DNA of 64,000 nucleotides from Carposina sasakii (Eukaryota > Arthropoda > Insecta > Lepidoptera > Carposinidae). Location of the stretch: NCBI GenBank assembly GCA_014607495.2, contig CP053153.1:6448001-6512000 (forward strand), given 5' to 3'. The position numbers and the translations under genes are program-made. The notes under the pieces were generated by a model. That model saw only the letters and a program-made list of their open reading frames with translations. It was not told the origin of the DNA and searched no databases. Of the stretch, positions 24,320-34,599 are shown piece by piece; the first letter of the stretch is position 1, and every line of letters starts with the position of its first letter.

Positions 24320-24770
24320 TTTTTAACCGAGTTCAAAAAGAGAGGTTATCAATTCGTCTGTATGTTTTTTTTTTATGTGTGTTACCTCAGAACTCCGTCA
24401 TTTATGAACCGATTTCATTTTTTTTAAAGTTGGTCATGGTATACTTCCAGGTTGGTCCCATATTCACCACATCAGGATCTGATGATGGGATCTTGGAGAA
24501 ATTGTGGGCAATCCTCGAATATTGTAGACACATGTAGTCTGTTTTTATACTTTTACTGAGCGTTTTGATCACCTACATATAAAACATAACATCTGATGAT
24601 GGAATTTCTTAGGAATCTAGGGATATCCTCAAAGATAAAAGGCACGAGTAGTCCGTTTTTAGATTTTTATAGAGAATTTTGGTCAGCTACACATAATATA
24701 TAGGAAACGAGGGTCTGATGATGGAGCCGCCGAAAAACAGACAGTGGAACTTTTTGGTAACAAAATCCCC
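24320..24770 (+). repeat. GAGGTTATCAATTCG repeat family, copy 1
   Basis: It opens with AGTTCAAAAAGAGAGGTTAT, then TGTGTTACCTCAGAACT. It continues with CTGATGATGG phrases and a block (ATGTAGTCTGTTTTTATAC, TAGGAATCTAGGGATATCC, TTTTGGTCAGCTACACATAA) that is nearly the same at 46215-46450. A fragment of its start is at about 26040-26080. It is an old noncoding element. Confidence 0.65.
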
Positions 24771-24774
24771 TTAT

Positions 24775-24830
24775 GGCAGGGGGAGTCCTACGTCCAGCAG
24801 TGGACTGCAATAGGCTTATGAAGATGAAGA
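24775..24830 (+). repeat. 3' fragment of GTCCAGCAGTGGACTGCAATAG family
   Basis: It contains GGGGGAGTCCTACGTCCAGC and AGTGGACTGCAATAGGCT followed by a GAAGATGAAGAT tail. It is related to 49676-49730, 52395-52563 and 55064-55290. It looks like the 3' end of a LINE/SINE with a GAT-rich tail. Confidence 0.6.
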
Positions 24831-24964
24831 TAATTGTGTTAAGTCGTGAAATTATATGTTGCGTTAAACCGTGTCCGAAGTAAGATGGTTATAGAGGAAG
24901 AGGTAGACATGAGAATAACGAGATGATGGATAATAGGGATGAATGAAAGAACAGTACCTACATA

Positions 24965-25700
24965 TTGCACCGACTCCAAATGATTGGGAACAGGGCAGGA
25001 AGAAGGAGTGTAATTATATGTTGCTTAAATAAGAGTGTACAAGGCTGTTGTGCTGCCAAATCTCTTATATACCTCCGAGACGTGGTGCATGTACCGTCGC
25101 CACATACGCACTCTGGATCGATTCCACCTCAAGTGCCTCCGATCATGAGAATCAGATGGTCCGACCGAGTGCGTCATACCGAAGTATTGCGAAGAGCCCA
25201 TGTAAGTGGCATTGAGGCCTATTTAATGCGTCGGCAGCTTCGGTGGTGCGGTCATGTGTCTCGTATGGCGGAGGAGAGATTGGCTAAGCGCATCTTCTTT
25301 TCTGAACTGGAGGAAGGCAAGCGGAAACGCGGCGGGCAACTTCTCAGATACAAAGATGTTCCGAAAAGACATATAAAGAGATGCAATATAGATCCATCTA
25401 AATGGGAAGTTTTGGCAGCAAAACGACCAGAGTGGCGCAGGGCGGTGATAAAGCAAGTACACGAGTTCGAGGAGCAGCGTCAAGCTGACCTTGACGCTAA
25501 ACGTGATGAACTAAAGACTCCCGCTGCCATTATTTATAATTACAATAGTGGCGCACTAACCTGTCCTCTGTGTGCGCGGGCGTTCAGGGCGAAGATTGGC
25601 TATGTAAGCCATCTCCGAGCGCATGAACGCCAACTTAGTAATATCTAGGAGTAGAAGTGGTCACCATGACCGAAATCGGTCGGAGGTCATCATTATCATC
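24965..25700 (+). pseudogene. Decayed LINE reverse transcriptase C-terminus with C2H2 finger
   Basis: Two overlapping frames together resemble the end of a non-LTR retrotransposon polyprotein. Codons from 25032 to about 25145 read [18 protein letters not shown] followed by [18 protein letters not shown] frameshift then moves to the frame that ends at 25648, which reads [43 protein letters not shown] and a final [20 protein letters not shown] finger (Cys, Cys, His, His spaced C-X2-C-X12-H-X3-H). The catalytic reverse transcriptase core is absent. The 3' tail ends with CGGTCGGAGGTCATCATTAT near 25700. It is a 5'-truncated, frameshifted and inactive copy. The clade (RTE/CR1-like) is not decided by what is visible. 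Confidence 0.8.
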
Positions 25701-25709
25701 ATCATATTG

Positions 25710-26390
25710 TCAGACGTAAAGTTTCGAAGCCTAGTCCTTTTTCTCTTTTGTTATGTGGCCTATTTAATCATTTGCTGGCATATAAATCTGACAATATTAC
25801 GAGTATGCCTCCTAAACTTCATACACGGCTTAACGCAATATATATTTGCCCTTTAGTAAAATTTACTTTAGTAAGCTCGCGTTTTGGGAGGAAGTCGATT
25901 TCTCGTGTTAAAAAATTTATTAAGGTAGTAGGCTTTATAAAAGCCTATAGCCTTTTTTGAAGTTGTAGCCTTTTTGGACTGGAGTCTTTATCAGGAACTT
26001 GGTAGTAATACCTATGGTCTTTTTTTTTGTATAAGCCTTTTTACTGACTTCAAAAATAGGAGGTTATCAATTCGATACGTATGTATGTAATATTATTGGA
26101 ACTGCATAAAACCACACATGATATCGGCCATGAAAAATGTTTGTTTTCGCCAAGTTTGATAAATATTGAGGGACTGTCTGAAATTGTGTATCACTGTAGT
26201 TCCTCCCTTAGTCACGTCTTATTTACAATCACCAGAGAGAAGGGAATGGGGCGTTTTCACTTAAGACTAAAAAGTATTTCAACAAAAACTTGTTAAATTT
26301 ACTACTACTACTATTTATTTTAATATGTTAAGTAAAAAAAAACAACTGAAATGGACTTAAATAATATAATATTTTTCAGACTTGATTGAC
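25710..26390. other. AT-rich intronic DNA with repeat fragments
   Basis: It includes pieces matching the family at 24320/46215 (TTTAGTAAGCTCG...GGGAGGAAGTCGATTT at about 25864-25905; GGAGGTTATCAATTCG at about 26060). No gene was found. Confidence 0.5.
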
Positions 26391-26399
26391 TGGTTGTAG

Positions 26400-26660
26400 A
26401 TGTAGCCTAAATAGCCTTAAGGCCTAAGAGCTTCATAGGCTTTATAGCTCTATAGCTTTTTGAGCGCCTTTTTCTATTTAATTAGTCTTAAAAAAGGTTA
26501 GGCCTTTTTAAAGCCTTTAGGATTATAACCAAAAGGCTTAAATAGGCTTAATCCTAGCCTAGCCTCAAAAACTAAAGGGCTTTTTAGGTTTTTAGCCCAC
26601 AAGGCTTTCATTTAATAGGCTAGTCCTAAAAAAAGAGCTAAAAGCCTAAAGTCGTTTGCA
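26400..26660. repeat. Degenerate AAGCCT/AGGCTT motif cluster
   Basis: Over about 260 bp the words AGCCT, AGGCT and AGGCCT and their extensions (AAAAGGCTTAAATAGGCTTA, TTTTTAAAGCCTTTAGG, TAGCCTAGCCT) recur more than twenty times on both strands. A weaker patch with the same words lies at 24225-24340. There is no single repeat unit and no coding sense. Confidence 0.55.
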
Positions 26661-27336
26661 GCACTACTATAAACTCAAGTAGATTTTTTCGATAGTTGGT
26701 ACCTACTGGATTTATGAAATCCTTTTGCGTCTGTTCCACACGGCTGATTTCCATTCTGAATCGTCTACGAATTGCGTAAAATTCGAGACTTTATTTACAT
26801 TTTCATCCATATCAATTTCTTTCTGCTGGGCGGTTTTCAATAAAGCTCTTCTAAGTTGTTAATATTGGGCTTATTGCCAATAATGTATTCGGTTAATTTG
26901 TTATTTAGATATTTTTATTGGAATAGACGAGAGCTGAATAGGGATGTTTACCTACTAAGGTTGAATTTTAATGCTTTTTTATGCTTATCATAATAAATCA
27001 TCAAAATCACACCTATCATATTACAATTTGATTAGATGTCCAAATGAGGTAGTAATACGCTTTCAAAGTTAACTGGGCAAGTCCATTTTTCAAATGTGAA
27101 ATTAATTGAAAATTACTACATCATGACCACCTACATCATTTACAGCAAATTTTGTTTAGTGGCCATATTTATAAACGCAACATTTAATATAGCTGTAGAT
27201 CAAAAGTTCTTTTACACGCGTACAAGTTACTGATAGAGTGACGTCAAATTGTGGTAGCCGTTTGTATGGCACGTTTTTTGGCAAGTCTAAAATTGTGATT
27301 TTGAAATCGTTATATCCCGGAAAGTTTTCACGCTAG

Positions 27337-27560
27337 CATAGAGGAATAAGATGTCATAGAGTGCTAATGTCATGCAAATGTTTCGATGCACCATTAGACT
27401 TTTTGGTGCCTCACAATTCCAGACCTTGACACTTATTAGTGTAATGTATAGTAATGTACTACATTACTAATGTATTGTAACGTATAGTACTGCAATCTTA
27501 GTGTCAAGGACTGGAATTGTGAGGCACCGAAAAGTCTAATGGTGCATCGAAACAGTTAGG
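27337..27560. mobile_element. Palindromic MITE-F, copy 1 (right end truncated)
   Basis: It starts CATAGAGGAATAAGATGTCA. The internal arms GCACCATTAGACTTTTTGG, GTGCCTCACAATTCCAGA and CTTGACACT are mirrored by AGTGTCAAGGACTGGAATTG, TGAGGCACCGAAAAGTC and TAATGGTGCATCGAAACAG. The AT-rich centre carries TACATTACTAATGTA-type sequence. Compared with the copy at 32047, the right terminus is missing. Confidence 0.8.
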
Positions 27561-27754
27561 GGTTTGCATTATCAAAAAGCGGCCATAGATCACGTAGCTT
27601 TATTTTATTCATCGTAACCCTGAACTATTTATAATTCTGTAATTTGTGAGACCTTTAACATTCGTGTATACCTATTTATGAAAATATCTTTGAATGCAAT
27701 TGCAGTTTCTTCAAAATGTGTGACCAACTTCGCCTATTTACTAGACCTGTAATG

Positions 27755-28110
27755 ATGCTGGGCTTTACAAGAATATATCAGCTGCATCTCCATCCGTGCA
27801 TGTCGTAAGGGCTCCCGCACACGGGCCAGCGGCAACCACACCATAAAACCTAATATACAACACAACCACAAAACGCCGTCACCGTCATATTTCCTGTACT
27901 TTTCATACATAACTTCTCGTGGCGGCGTTTGTAGCAGTGGCCGGTGGCCTGTGTGCGGCGACACTAAGAGTTGACTAAGGAACTCGGGCATTCTCTCAGA
28001 TGATAAGCTAACAACTTGTCACTGATAAATTACATCTGTGCCCGCTATGGGATCTCCTTCATGACCCTACACTTTTGGTTACCCCATTTCGGGAACACAG
28101 TCGTGTATGT
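27755..28110 (+). repeat. CATCAGCTGCATCTC repeat family, copy 2, interrupted by a MITE
   Basis: The repeat is split by a 155-bp insertion at 27810-27964. It then resumes with AGTTGACTAAGGAACTCGGG, CTTGTCACTGATAAATTACA and GGGAACACAGTCGTGT. Confidence 0.75.
27806..27968. mobile_element. Nested 155-bp MITE with TAAG target duplication
   Basis: TAAG at 27806-27809 and 27965-27968 flank an insert starting GGCTCCCGCACACGGGCCAG and ending GGCCTGTGTGCGGCGACAC. The two ends form an imperfect inverted repeat. The host repeat (other copies read CGTAAGAGTCGAC) is restored if the insert and one TAAG are removed. A minus-strand frame crossing it is incidental. Confidence 0.8.
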
Positions 28111-28119
28111 ATCTACTTA

Positions 28120-28780
28120 TTATTAACATGCATATTAAGATTCTAGTCATGTGTCACTTTGGTGGTTTTTATAAAAAAAGATCTGTGCAATTATGCAATC
28201 TGAGCAATTATGATCTGAGCAATACTCAATCATGTTTATAGGTTCTTACATAAAGAATGACGTAATAACTCGTTGAAGAGCAATCGACAAGCGCAGGATT
28301 ATTAAATAAGAAGATGAGGAAAACGAGAAAAAAACAATAAACGGATAGTACTCAAATAAAATGCAAATAAGAGGCTGCAATAAAAGGTAAACCAGAGACA
28401 ACAGATTTCTACTGTCGTTAGAAACAAAAATAATGTTTTTATTTATGATCTCCCGACCTGGCCCTCTCCATTATTGAGTTGTCGATTATGACGTCACCGG
28501 AGTATATTTTAAATCACAACCTTTTGAACTGTTGGCGATTACTGTCCCTCTTATAGTAGGTTTTTTCTCATAAAATCTGTCTTATATTTTTCCAGACAAT
28601 GCCTACAAAAGTAAATCCGTCTCTTAAACATTATTTGGTTCAGAATTAGCGGTAAATCCTGAAAACGGTATACCACTTTTAATCCCGGAAAGAAAAAATG
28701 ATGTTTCCTTTTAAAATTACGACATTTTGTATCTTAGTTGTCGCTGGGACGAAATCACAGTGAAATGCTATAATAGTTTA
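28120..28780. other. AT-rich intronic DNA, nothing identified
   Basis: No gene, RNA or clear repeat structure was seen. Confidence 0.5.
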
Positions 28781-28791
28781 AATATATCGTT

Positions 28792-29015
28792 CTACTAGTA
28801 GACGCCCGCGACTTCGTCCGCGTGGACTGCAGAAAAAACAAAATATCGAAATTATCCGGGATAAAAAGTAGCCTATATGTTAATCCAGGGTGTCAGCTAA
28901 CTCCATACCAAATTTTATAAAAAGCGCTTCAGCCGTTTTTACGTGAAAGAGTAACAAAAATCCATCCATCCATCTATACTTACAAACTTTCACGTTTATA
29001 ATATTAGTAGGAAGG
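28792..29015 (+). repeat. Dispersed 'CGCCCGCGACTTCGTCCGCGTGG' repeat
   Basis: It contains GACGCCCGCGACTTCGTCCG, GGGATAAAAAGTAGCCTATA, TACCAAATTTTATAAAAAG, CAGCCGTTTTTACGTGAAAG, repeated CCATCCAT and the terminal TTTATAATATTAGTAGGA. I recognise this as a very common lepidopteran interspersed repeat. Worn fragments occur near 7225-7395, 8730-8870, 23040-23130, 47480-47640 and 50740-50870. Confidence 0.75.
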
Positions 29016-29717
29016 AGGATACAGCAATATAACAAAATGACAGCACGAAAAGGTCTAATGTCCACGACCAGGAAGTCGTCGCTGCAAGACTAACCTGCAT
29101 GTTTTACTAAACACTCTATTTTAAAACAAATATGCAGTGCCTCTTTGAGCACATAGTCATAAAATATAATTCATACGCTTTAATATAAGTTCTATTGATA
29201 TCAGAGTTTATGGTTTTTTGTTTACCTATAGTAAACTAAATACAAGCGCCTCGCCACCTTTGAGAAATTTTACAAGCTACTCATTAGTAATCATAGTTGG
29301 TTGTTGTATGTTTATTACTGCATCACAGTATGCATTCATTTGCTAATTCATTCTAATTCTGTAGTGACGGTGTGTACATGTGTAAGTAGGCCGCGAATAT
29401 ATTAATACAAGATTTTAAGTAGTAACTGCAAAAAAAAAATTCTGGACCCTGAAGCAGCCTGAAGATGAGTGACAGCCTGTAAATAAAAATGAATGACGCG
29501 CTTAATTTCTGAACTGCTCAAATTGGATGATTCTTTTTTTTGTGTTAGTTATTTCTAGGATAAGGTTTATATAATATAAAGATTTCCTTTTTTATATTCA
29601 GATTTTATAAGGCGGTACGAAGTCAGGTCAGCTAGTAGAAGGCAAAATGATGAAACTGCTTAACGCTCAAGAAAATGTTTTAGTCCATATTTAAACCACG
29701 TAATATGGAAGGGTTAT

Positions 29718-29901
29718 GGGAAACTCGCCTCTGGGCCGCGGCCCAGATTACACACATTGACTAGCCAAATTAAATATCAATGGGTCGATTTGACTACAAT
29801 ATTATTTCCCCGTGGTATTCTGGCCCTCGTATTCGGCCAAGTTTACCACTATGGTTTCCAATATGTGTAATGTGGGCCGCGGCCTAGAGGCGAGTTTTCC
29901 C
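29718..29901. mobile_element. MITE with GGGAAACTCGCCTCTGGGCC ends
   Basis: The left arm GGGAAACTCGCCTCTGGGCC continues CGCGGCCCAGATTACACA. The right arm is its reverse complement (TGTGTAATGTGGGCCGCGGC, then CTAGAGGCGAGTTTTCCC) with three or four mismatches, giving terminal inverted repeats of about 37 bp around a short centre. No coding sequence. Confidence 0.75.
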
Positions 29902-30649
29902 CTGAGGGAATACGTAATTTACCACCTTTGATAAAATAAAAAAATCTACAGATCGATTTCGACTAGTCAGTTACTGTTATATTAGTACATTTTCATTTTT
30001 TTTGCTTAGTGATCCAGTGCTGAAATATAGAATTAGCCAGAAGTAAAAATACCAATTCAATCAAACAGGCTGTTTCCGCGTTTAGTAAGCACTTAATTAT
30101 ACTTATATACTCGTATTTTTGAACTTTAGCGTTTTTTGAACAACTTTAACTTAGTTATTTGATTTGTTAGGATTCATACCAACAGTATAAACTACAATTA
30201 TTATTGTAATAAAAGGAACAACAAAGCTTTTATAAGAACTCTTTATCCAAGAGAGGCACTAACATCCGCAAGTTTTACCCCAAGTAAGTAGTTAACGTTT
30301 ATTTAGAAACGGATTCATTTTTTAAAAATTATATTATATTACCTTCTGACGTGTAAAATATGTAGCGACCGATAAGTCAAGTCTTCAAAGATGGTAATTT
30401 CCTTAGTAATTAGCAGGGTAAGTGTAATCTAGAAGGTGCATGTTAGAAGCAGTCGGAAGCCACAGGCTTGCAGATGGTATTTCAGTACTCACCTACCTAT
30501 TACATGCTAAGGTATGTACGTAATATGTGTGTATGTATATTATGAGAATATACATAGGAAGAATTTATATTATTTAGTGCTATTTATAGAGAATGTTTAA
30601 AAAAATTATTGTGGGCCTAGTTTATGGGGCTTTGATTAGAATACAAGTA

Positions 30650-30815
30650 TGTACATCAGCTGCATCTCGTCATCGAGTATCGACAACGGAATTCAGGCGA
30701 TGAGCTAGCAACTTGTCACTAATCCATTTACATCTGGCCCTTTTTTTGGCTGTAGTCCTTCGTGATCTTGCATTTCTGGCTACCTCATTATGGGATCATA
30801 GTCGTGCATGTTTAT
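30650..30815 (+). repeat. CATCAGCTGCATCTC repeat family, copy 3 (worn)
   Basis: The phrases ACATCAGCTGCATCTCGTCA, GGCGATGAGCTAGCAACTTG, ATTTACATCTGGCCC and TGGGATCATAGTCGTGCATG match the other copies in order. Confidence 0.6.
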
Positions 30816-32046
30816 ATGTAGGTATGTATGTTAAAAAAAAAGATAATCATAAAAAAACACATCCATCCGAAAACAGTGGAAACTTTCTGTTAAAACCTTA
30901 CGGGAATTGAAAACTTAACTGTGCTTGTTTGTTAATATGTGTTTATAGTTTAGGATATCTTCATTTGTAGTAGGTAGTTTATGTTTTTGTTTAAACTTGT
31001 GTTAAGTTTGGTTTAAGAGCAAGTGTTGGAACTAAACCAAACTTTAAAAAGAAAAAGAAATTGTACGTTTCACTCTTGACTTTTCTCTGACTGTAAGATT
31101 GTGATGTAGTAAATATAATCTTAATTTTCTCTGGCCATCCTTTCTTATTTTGTTCAATTTACAAAGTGGACATAAAAAGCCCTAAAGTTATAATTTTCCG
31201 GGATTATGATATTTTGCTACAATAACATTTGCATAATGTTTCTGATAGAGGTACGTACCAAAAAACAAGATTCACCCAACTGTTTTGTCTAAAAAAAGGT
31301 ATAAGAATAATTTTCACTTTTATGATGTAGTACGTAATGAGTGTAGATAATTTAATTTCCCGGGGTTATATTACTTATGTATGTAGTAATATTGAAACAG
31401 TAATTAGCATATTTTATATTGTAAAAAAAATTGACCCCGAGATATATTGAGTTTGATAATTTAATTTAGTATTAATTAAAAAGGCATGACACAGTATTTT
31501 CTAAAATAATATAGTCCACTATTTACATAGTATTTCGCGTGTAACCTTCACTCCTCATTTTAAGGGCAGAGACTTATGCCTAACAATGTCTATTCAATAG
31601 ATTAGAAATTGCTCGTTAAAAATATCTGATAGAACAAAAGCCGATTTATACTAACCTAAATAATTGTAATTCAGATTGTCATTATTGTTGCAAAGCAAAG
31701 GAGACCGAAAAATGCTTTTCTAGATTATACCCGTACAAATTAGGTGAAATGAAGATGCGTAAATAAAAATAGTGCGAAAATGCCTACTCAGAAACAGGCG
31801 GAGGTCTTTCGCGTATACTGTCGTATTAGACGTGTAAAAACACATCTTCCGTGAGTTTCACGTCCTTACCATAAAGCTCGGCCACATAGCTGCCAGTTAC
31901 CTAATTAGTGTGTAATAGCCTAATTGCACGTTTTTATGTTATATGGCTATGGATATTTAGACCCGTCGTATGGAAGAAAAGGTAAATCCCCGATAACAAT
32001 GTGAAAGACGGTTAACCGGCTAATTGAATAAGTACCTTCGTAGGAG
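30816..32046. other. AT-rich intronic DNA, nothing identified
   Basis: No gene or structured RNA was recognised. Confidence 0.5.
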
Positions 32047-32294
32047 CATAGAGGAATAAGATGTAGACATAGAGCGCTAATGTCATACTGACAGTTTTGA
32101 TGCACCATTAGACTTTTCGGTGCCTCACAATTCCAGTCCTTGACACTCAGATTGCATTACTATACGTTACATCAGTAATGTACATTACTATACATTACAC
32201 TAATAGAATCTAAGTGTTAAGGATTGAAATTGTGAGGCACCGAAAAGTGTAATGGTGCATGGAAACAGTTAGTATGACATCTTAATTCTCTATG
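32047..32294. mobile_element. Palindromic MITE-F, copy 2 (complete)
   Basis: It starts CATAGAGGAATAAGATGTAG and ends ACATCTTAATTCTCTATG, an inverted pair. The inner arms are as in copy 1 (27337). At 248 bp with both termini present, it defines the family's outer limits. The centre again has paired TACATTACTA/TAGTAATGTA-type sequence. Confidence 0.8.
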
Positions 32295-32299
32295 GTAGA

Positions 32300-33550
32300 A
32301 GTAGATCAATGGTGATTCTGACCTAAATTTTATTTGAAGTAATCAGGAAAGTAAAAATAATTTGCCAGACCTTACCTTGTAAGTTTCACTAACATCACTT
32401 TTCTTATTTTCTTCTACGTGTCTACTCATCCTGAATCCTACCCTACCTAGTTGATTTGGACTTTCTCTGAGAGCTAGCTAGAACTCCTATACACTAAAAG
32501 CATAACTACAGTAGTTTCAGGGATAATAATGACTAAAGAATAAAAAATAATTTAAATAATTGCATGAAATATTTTTCGGCGAAACATGTCACTGATGTAA
32601 TAAACGTAATAATAATGTTATTGTATCACGTTTTAAACAAATAAATGATCATTCTCATTACAGAAAAAAAGAAGTTAAACTTTATACCATATACCTACAC
32701 TGTAAAAGTAGTTATAATAAAATGGAATGGAACTTCTGTTACGGAAATAGTTAGGGTTGGCCAAAACCAATTACGCATGAAAGTAACGTTGCACAGTTTC
32801 ATTTATACGAGAACCCATCCGAAACCTTGTAGTTTCGTGAGATGGAAACGTTCGATTTCTAACCCTTTGCTGTATCTGTAAAGGGAATGTGGAATAAACT
32901 TTTGATTTCCTTATATGAAAAATATACATATAATGTACGTTTAATAACAAATTATTGTTGACGAATAATATCGAACATTATTAAGCTGTTTTCTAAAAGG
33001 ATTGTATGCAAATAACTTTAAAAATCCATCCAATCTTAAATGCCAAATGACAAGTAACAAGGGTAAACCCACATGTTATTTACGTTTATATATTTGTTAT
33101 TTAATGCATTCTCACTGAGATTATATAGACAGAGTGCGATCCTATAAATACTTAGCATACTTGGTAGCTCAACACTGCAGCTGATACGAGTACTTCATTC
33201 AACTTAAGCCTCTCGAGTTGGCAGACTCTTAATATCTCTAACATTGTTCATAATTATAAGCTACGAGGTTTCTTATAAAATGTATTATTTCTTCTACTGT
33301 ACCCTTAAGAGTTGTACGTGTACATATATTGTATTACTCAAATATGAAAAGATGCCAATATTTTTGGCAATCCCCAAGGAGTAAAGGGGTTCGCTTGCCA
33401 TACCAAATGAACTTTTTCCGACATTATCAATGCATAGCGCGAACTGAATAATAAAGTACTCGTAGTCTATAATAATACTAAAATATGTTTATTTATGATA
33501 GGCCTCTATTTTGAGACTTCTCGGTGTTTTTACTTTTTTTCTAAATACAT
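32300..33550. other. AT-rich intronic DNA, nothing identified
   Basis: No convincing gene. The plus-strand frame at 32645-32881 is short, AT-biased and has no recognisable domain. Confidence 0.5.
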
Positions 33551-33551
33551 A

Positions 33552-34015
33552 CAGGGTGTTTGTGACAGCCAGGCAAATACTGAACACGTACCATTGTTTT
33601 GAGTTATACGACAGTGTTATTACTCGTAGGAAATGTATTTTTAATTACATTATCCGTAATGTTGCTTTCCGCGCTAATTATATCGGGTGATCCTGTGACT
33701 AGTTAAATGGGCTTATTGGTTATTGTGTGATACATTGCTGATTTGTAGATCACTTAGTTTTGTGACTCTCCATTGGGGTTGATCAGTTAATTGAACTTTT
33801 TAGGTCAACTTTTTTTTCAAAATCAGTTGAAAAATTTGTTTTTAGGTGATCATATAAGACCTACTTAAATGAAGTACATTATTTTTTCCTGAAAAAATGA
33901 AAAAAAAATCGGAAAATTTTGGAATTTTCCTGTGAAAATTTTCAGTGGTTTTCGCCTCAGAATCATGGTCTGAAGTCGCCATATCAATATTTGCCTGGCT
34001 GTCACAAACAGCCTG
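33552..34015. mobile_element. 464-bp TA-flanked MITE-E
   Basis: The left end CAGGGTGTTTGTGACAGCCA continues GGCAAATA, and the right end is TATTTGCCTGGCTGTCACAA followed by ACAGCCTG. These form inverted repeats of about 28 bp with one mismatch, and TA lies on both sides, as for Tc1/mariner-type insertions. A lone right-end-like sequence (TATTTGCCTGGCTGTCACAC) also occurs at about 51863-51882. Confidence 0.8.
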
Positions 34016-34095
34016 TATACATATTGGTAAATATTGATAAAATTAGAAGAAAATGAAATAAATATGCATATTTTTTATCGTAATGACGCGAGGCT

Positions 34096-34205
34096 TCACT
34101 AGAATAGGTACATCAGCTGCGCTATGCTAAAGGTTGCTGTGGGATCTCCCATATGGCCCTGCAGTTCTGGCTACCCTACTTCGGGAACACAGCCGTGTAT
34201 ATGTC
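34096..34205 (+). repeat. CATCAGCTGCATCTC repeat family, copy 4 (internally deleted)
   Basis: CTTCACTAGAATAGGTACAT and CAGCTGCGCTATG are followed directly by GTGGGATCTCCC and CTTCGGGAACACAGCCGTGT. The middle of the family consensus is missing. It ends only about 26 bp before the candidate splice acceptor at 34231. Confidence 0.65.
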
Positions 34206-34231
34206 TATATGTATGTTTTTATCTTTTACAG

Positions 34232-34397
34232 AACACGGCACAGCGCACCTGTGGGGACAGAACAGCGGGCGTCGCGGCTGGAGCCGCAAGCGCACCTCAG
34301 CACCACAGATGAGTAACGCGCACGGGTCCATGCCGCGGGTGGCGCTGGTGCTGCGCTCACGTCGCAGCTGGCCGGTTGCACCGCAGGCATATCGCAG
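34232..34397 (+). CDS. Second candidate exon of the unrecognised gene
   Basis: A pyrimidine-rich TTTTATCTTTTACAG ends at 34231, and a possible donor CGCAG followed by GTCTGT sits at 34398. The 166-nt segment is strikingly GC-rich against AT-rich flanks. After two leading bases it reads HGTAHLWGQNSGRRGWSRKR, TSAPQMSNAHGSMPRVALVL and then RSRRSWPVAPQAYR, with no stop. The two leading bases (AA) complete the phase-1 codon left by the exon ending at 22651, supporting a join. The encoded stretch is Arg/Ser/Ala-rich with no domain I recognise. If the weak donor is not used, the frame runs on to a stop at 34429-34431 with AATAAA at 34592, giving a 124-residue protein. If it is used, later exons lie beyond what I can identify. 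The GC-rich strand also has an open reverse frame (34226-34420), which I consider a shadow. Confidence 0.45.
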
Positions 34398-34591
34398 GTC
34401 TGTCTACTATCTTTACACACATAATGTATAGAAAAATGCCCTAATATGCGGAAACATTTATTAATTACGAATAATTTTATGTAAACTATTTGTGGTTTTT
34501 TCTGTATGACATTTGCACGCTTAAAATTAAGGAGATTTTGTAAAGGATGAAATTGTAATCTGACATCTTATTTTACACCCAAAATCTAGCA

Positions 34592-34597
34592 AATAAA
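34592..34597 (+). terminator. Possible polyadenylation signal AATAAA
   Basis: AATAAA lies about 160 bp downstream of the in-frame stop that would end a read-through version of the exon at 34232. It directly precedes the (TTA)n edge of the 0.69-kb array, so it may equally be part of that repeat border. Confidence 0.25.
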
Positions 34598-34599
34598 CT

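Larger units (their letters stand above)
22652..34231 (+). other. Putative 11.6-kb intron packed with repeats
   Basis: If the exons at 22305-22651 and 34232-34397 belong together, this is the intron between them. It starts with GTAAGTAA and ends with TTTTATCTTTTACAG. It holds a decayed LINE, two copies of a palindromic MITE, several copies of a dispersed repeat and AT-rich filler. No other exon-like island stands out within it. Confidence 0.4.

Noticed and set aside
24470..24500. CTGATGATGGGATCTTGGAGAAAT as a second hammerhead core
   Set aside because: No stem II pairing between CTGATGA and GAAA, and no stem I partner. The CTGATGATGG phrase simply repeats in that element.
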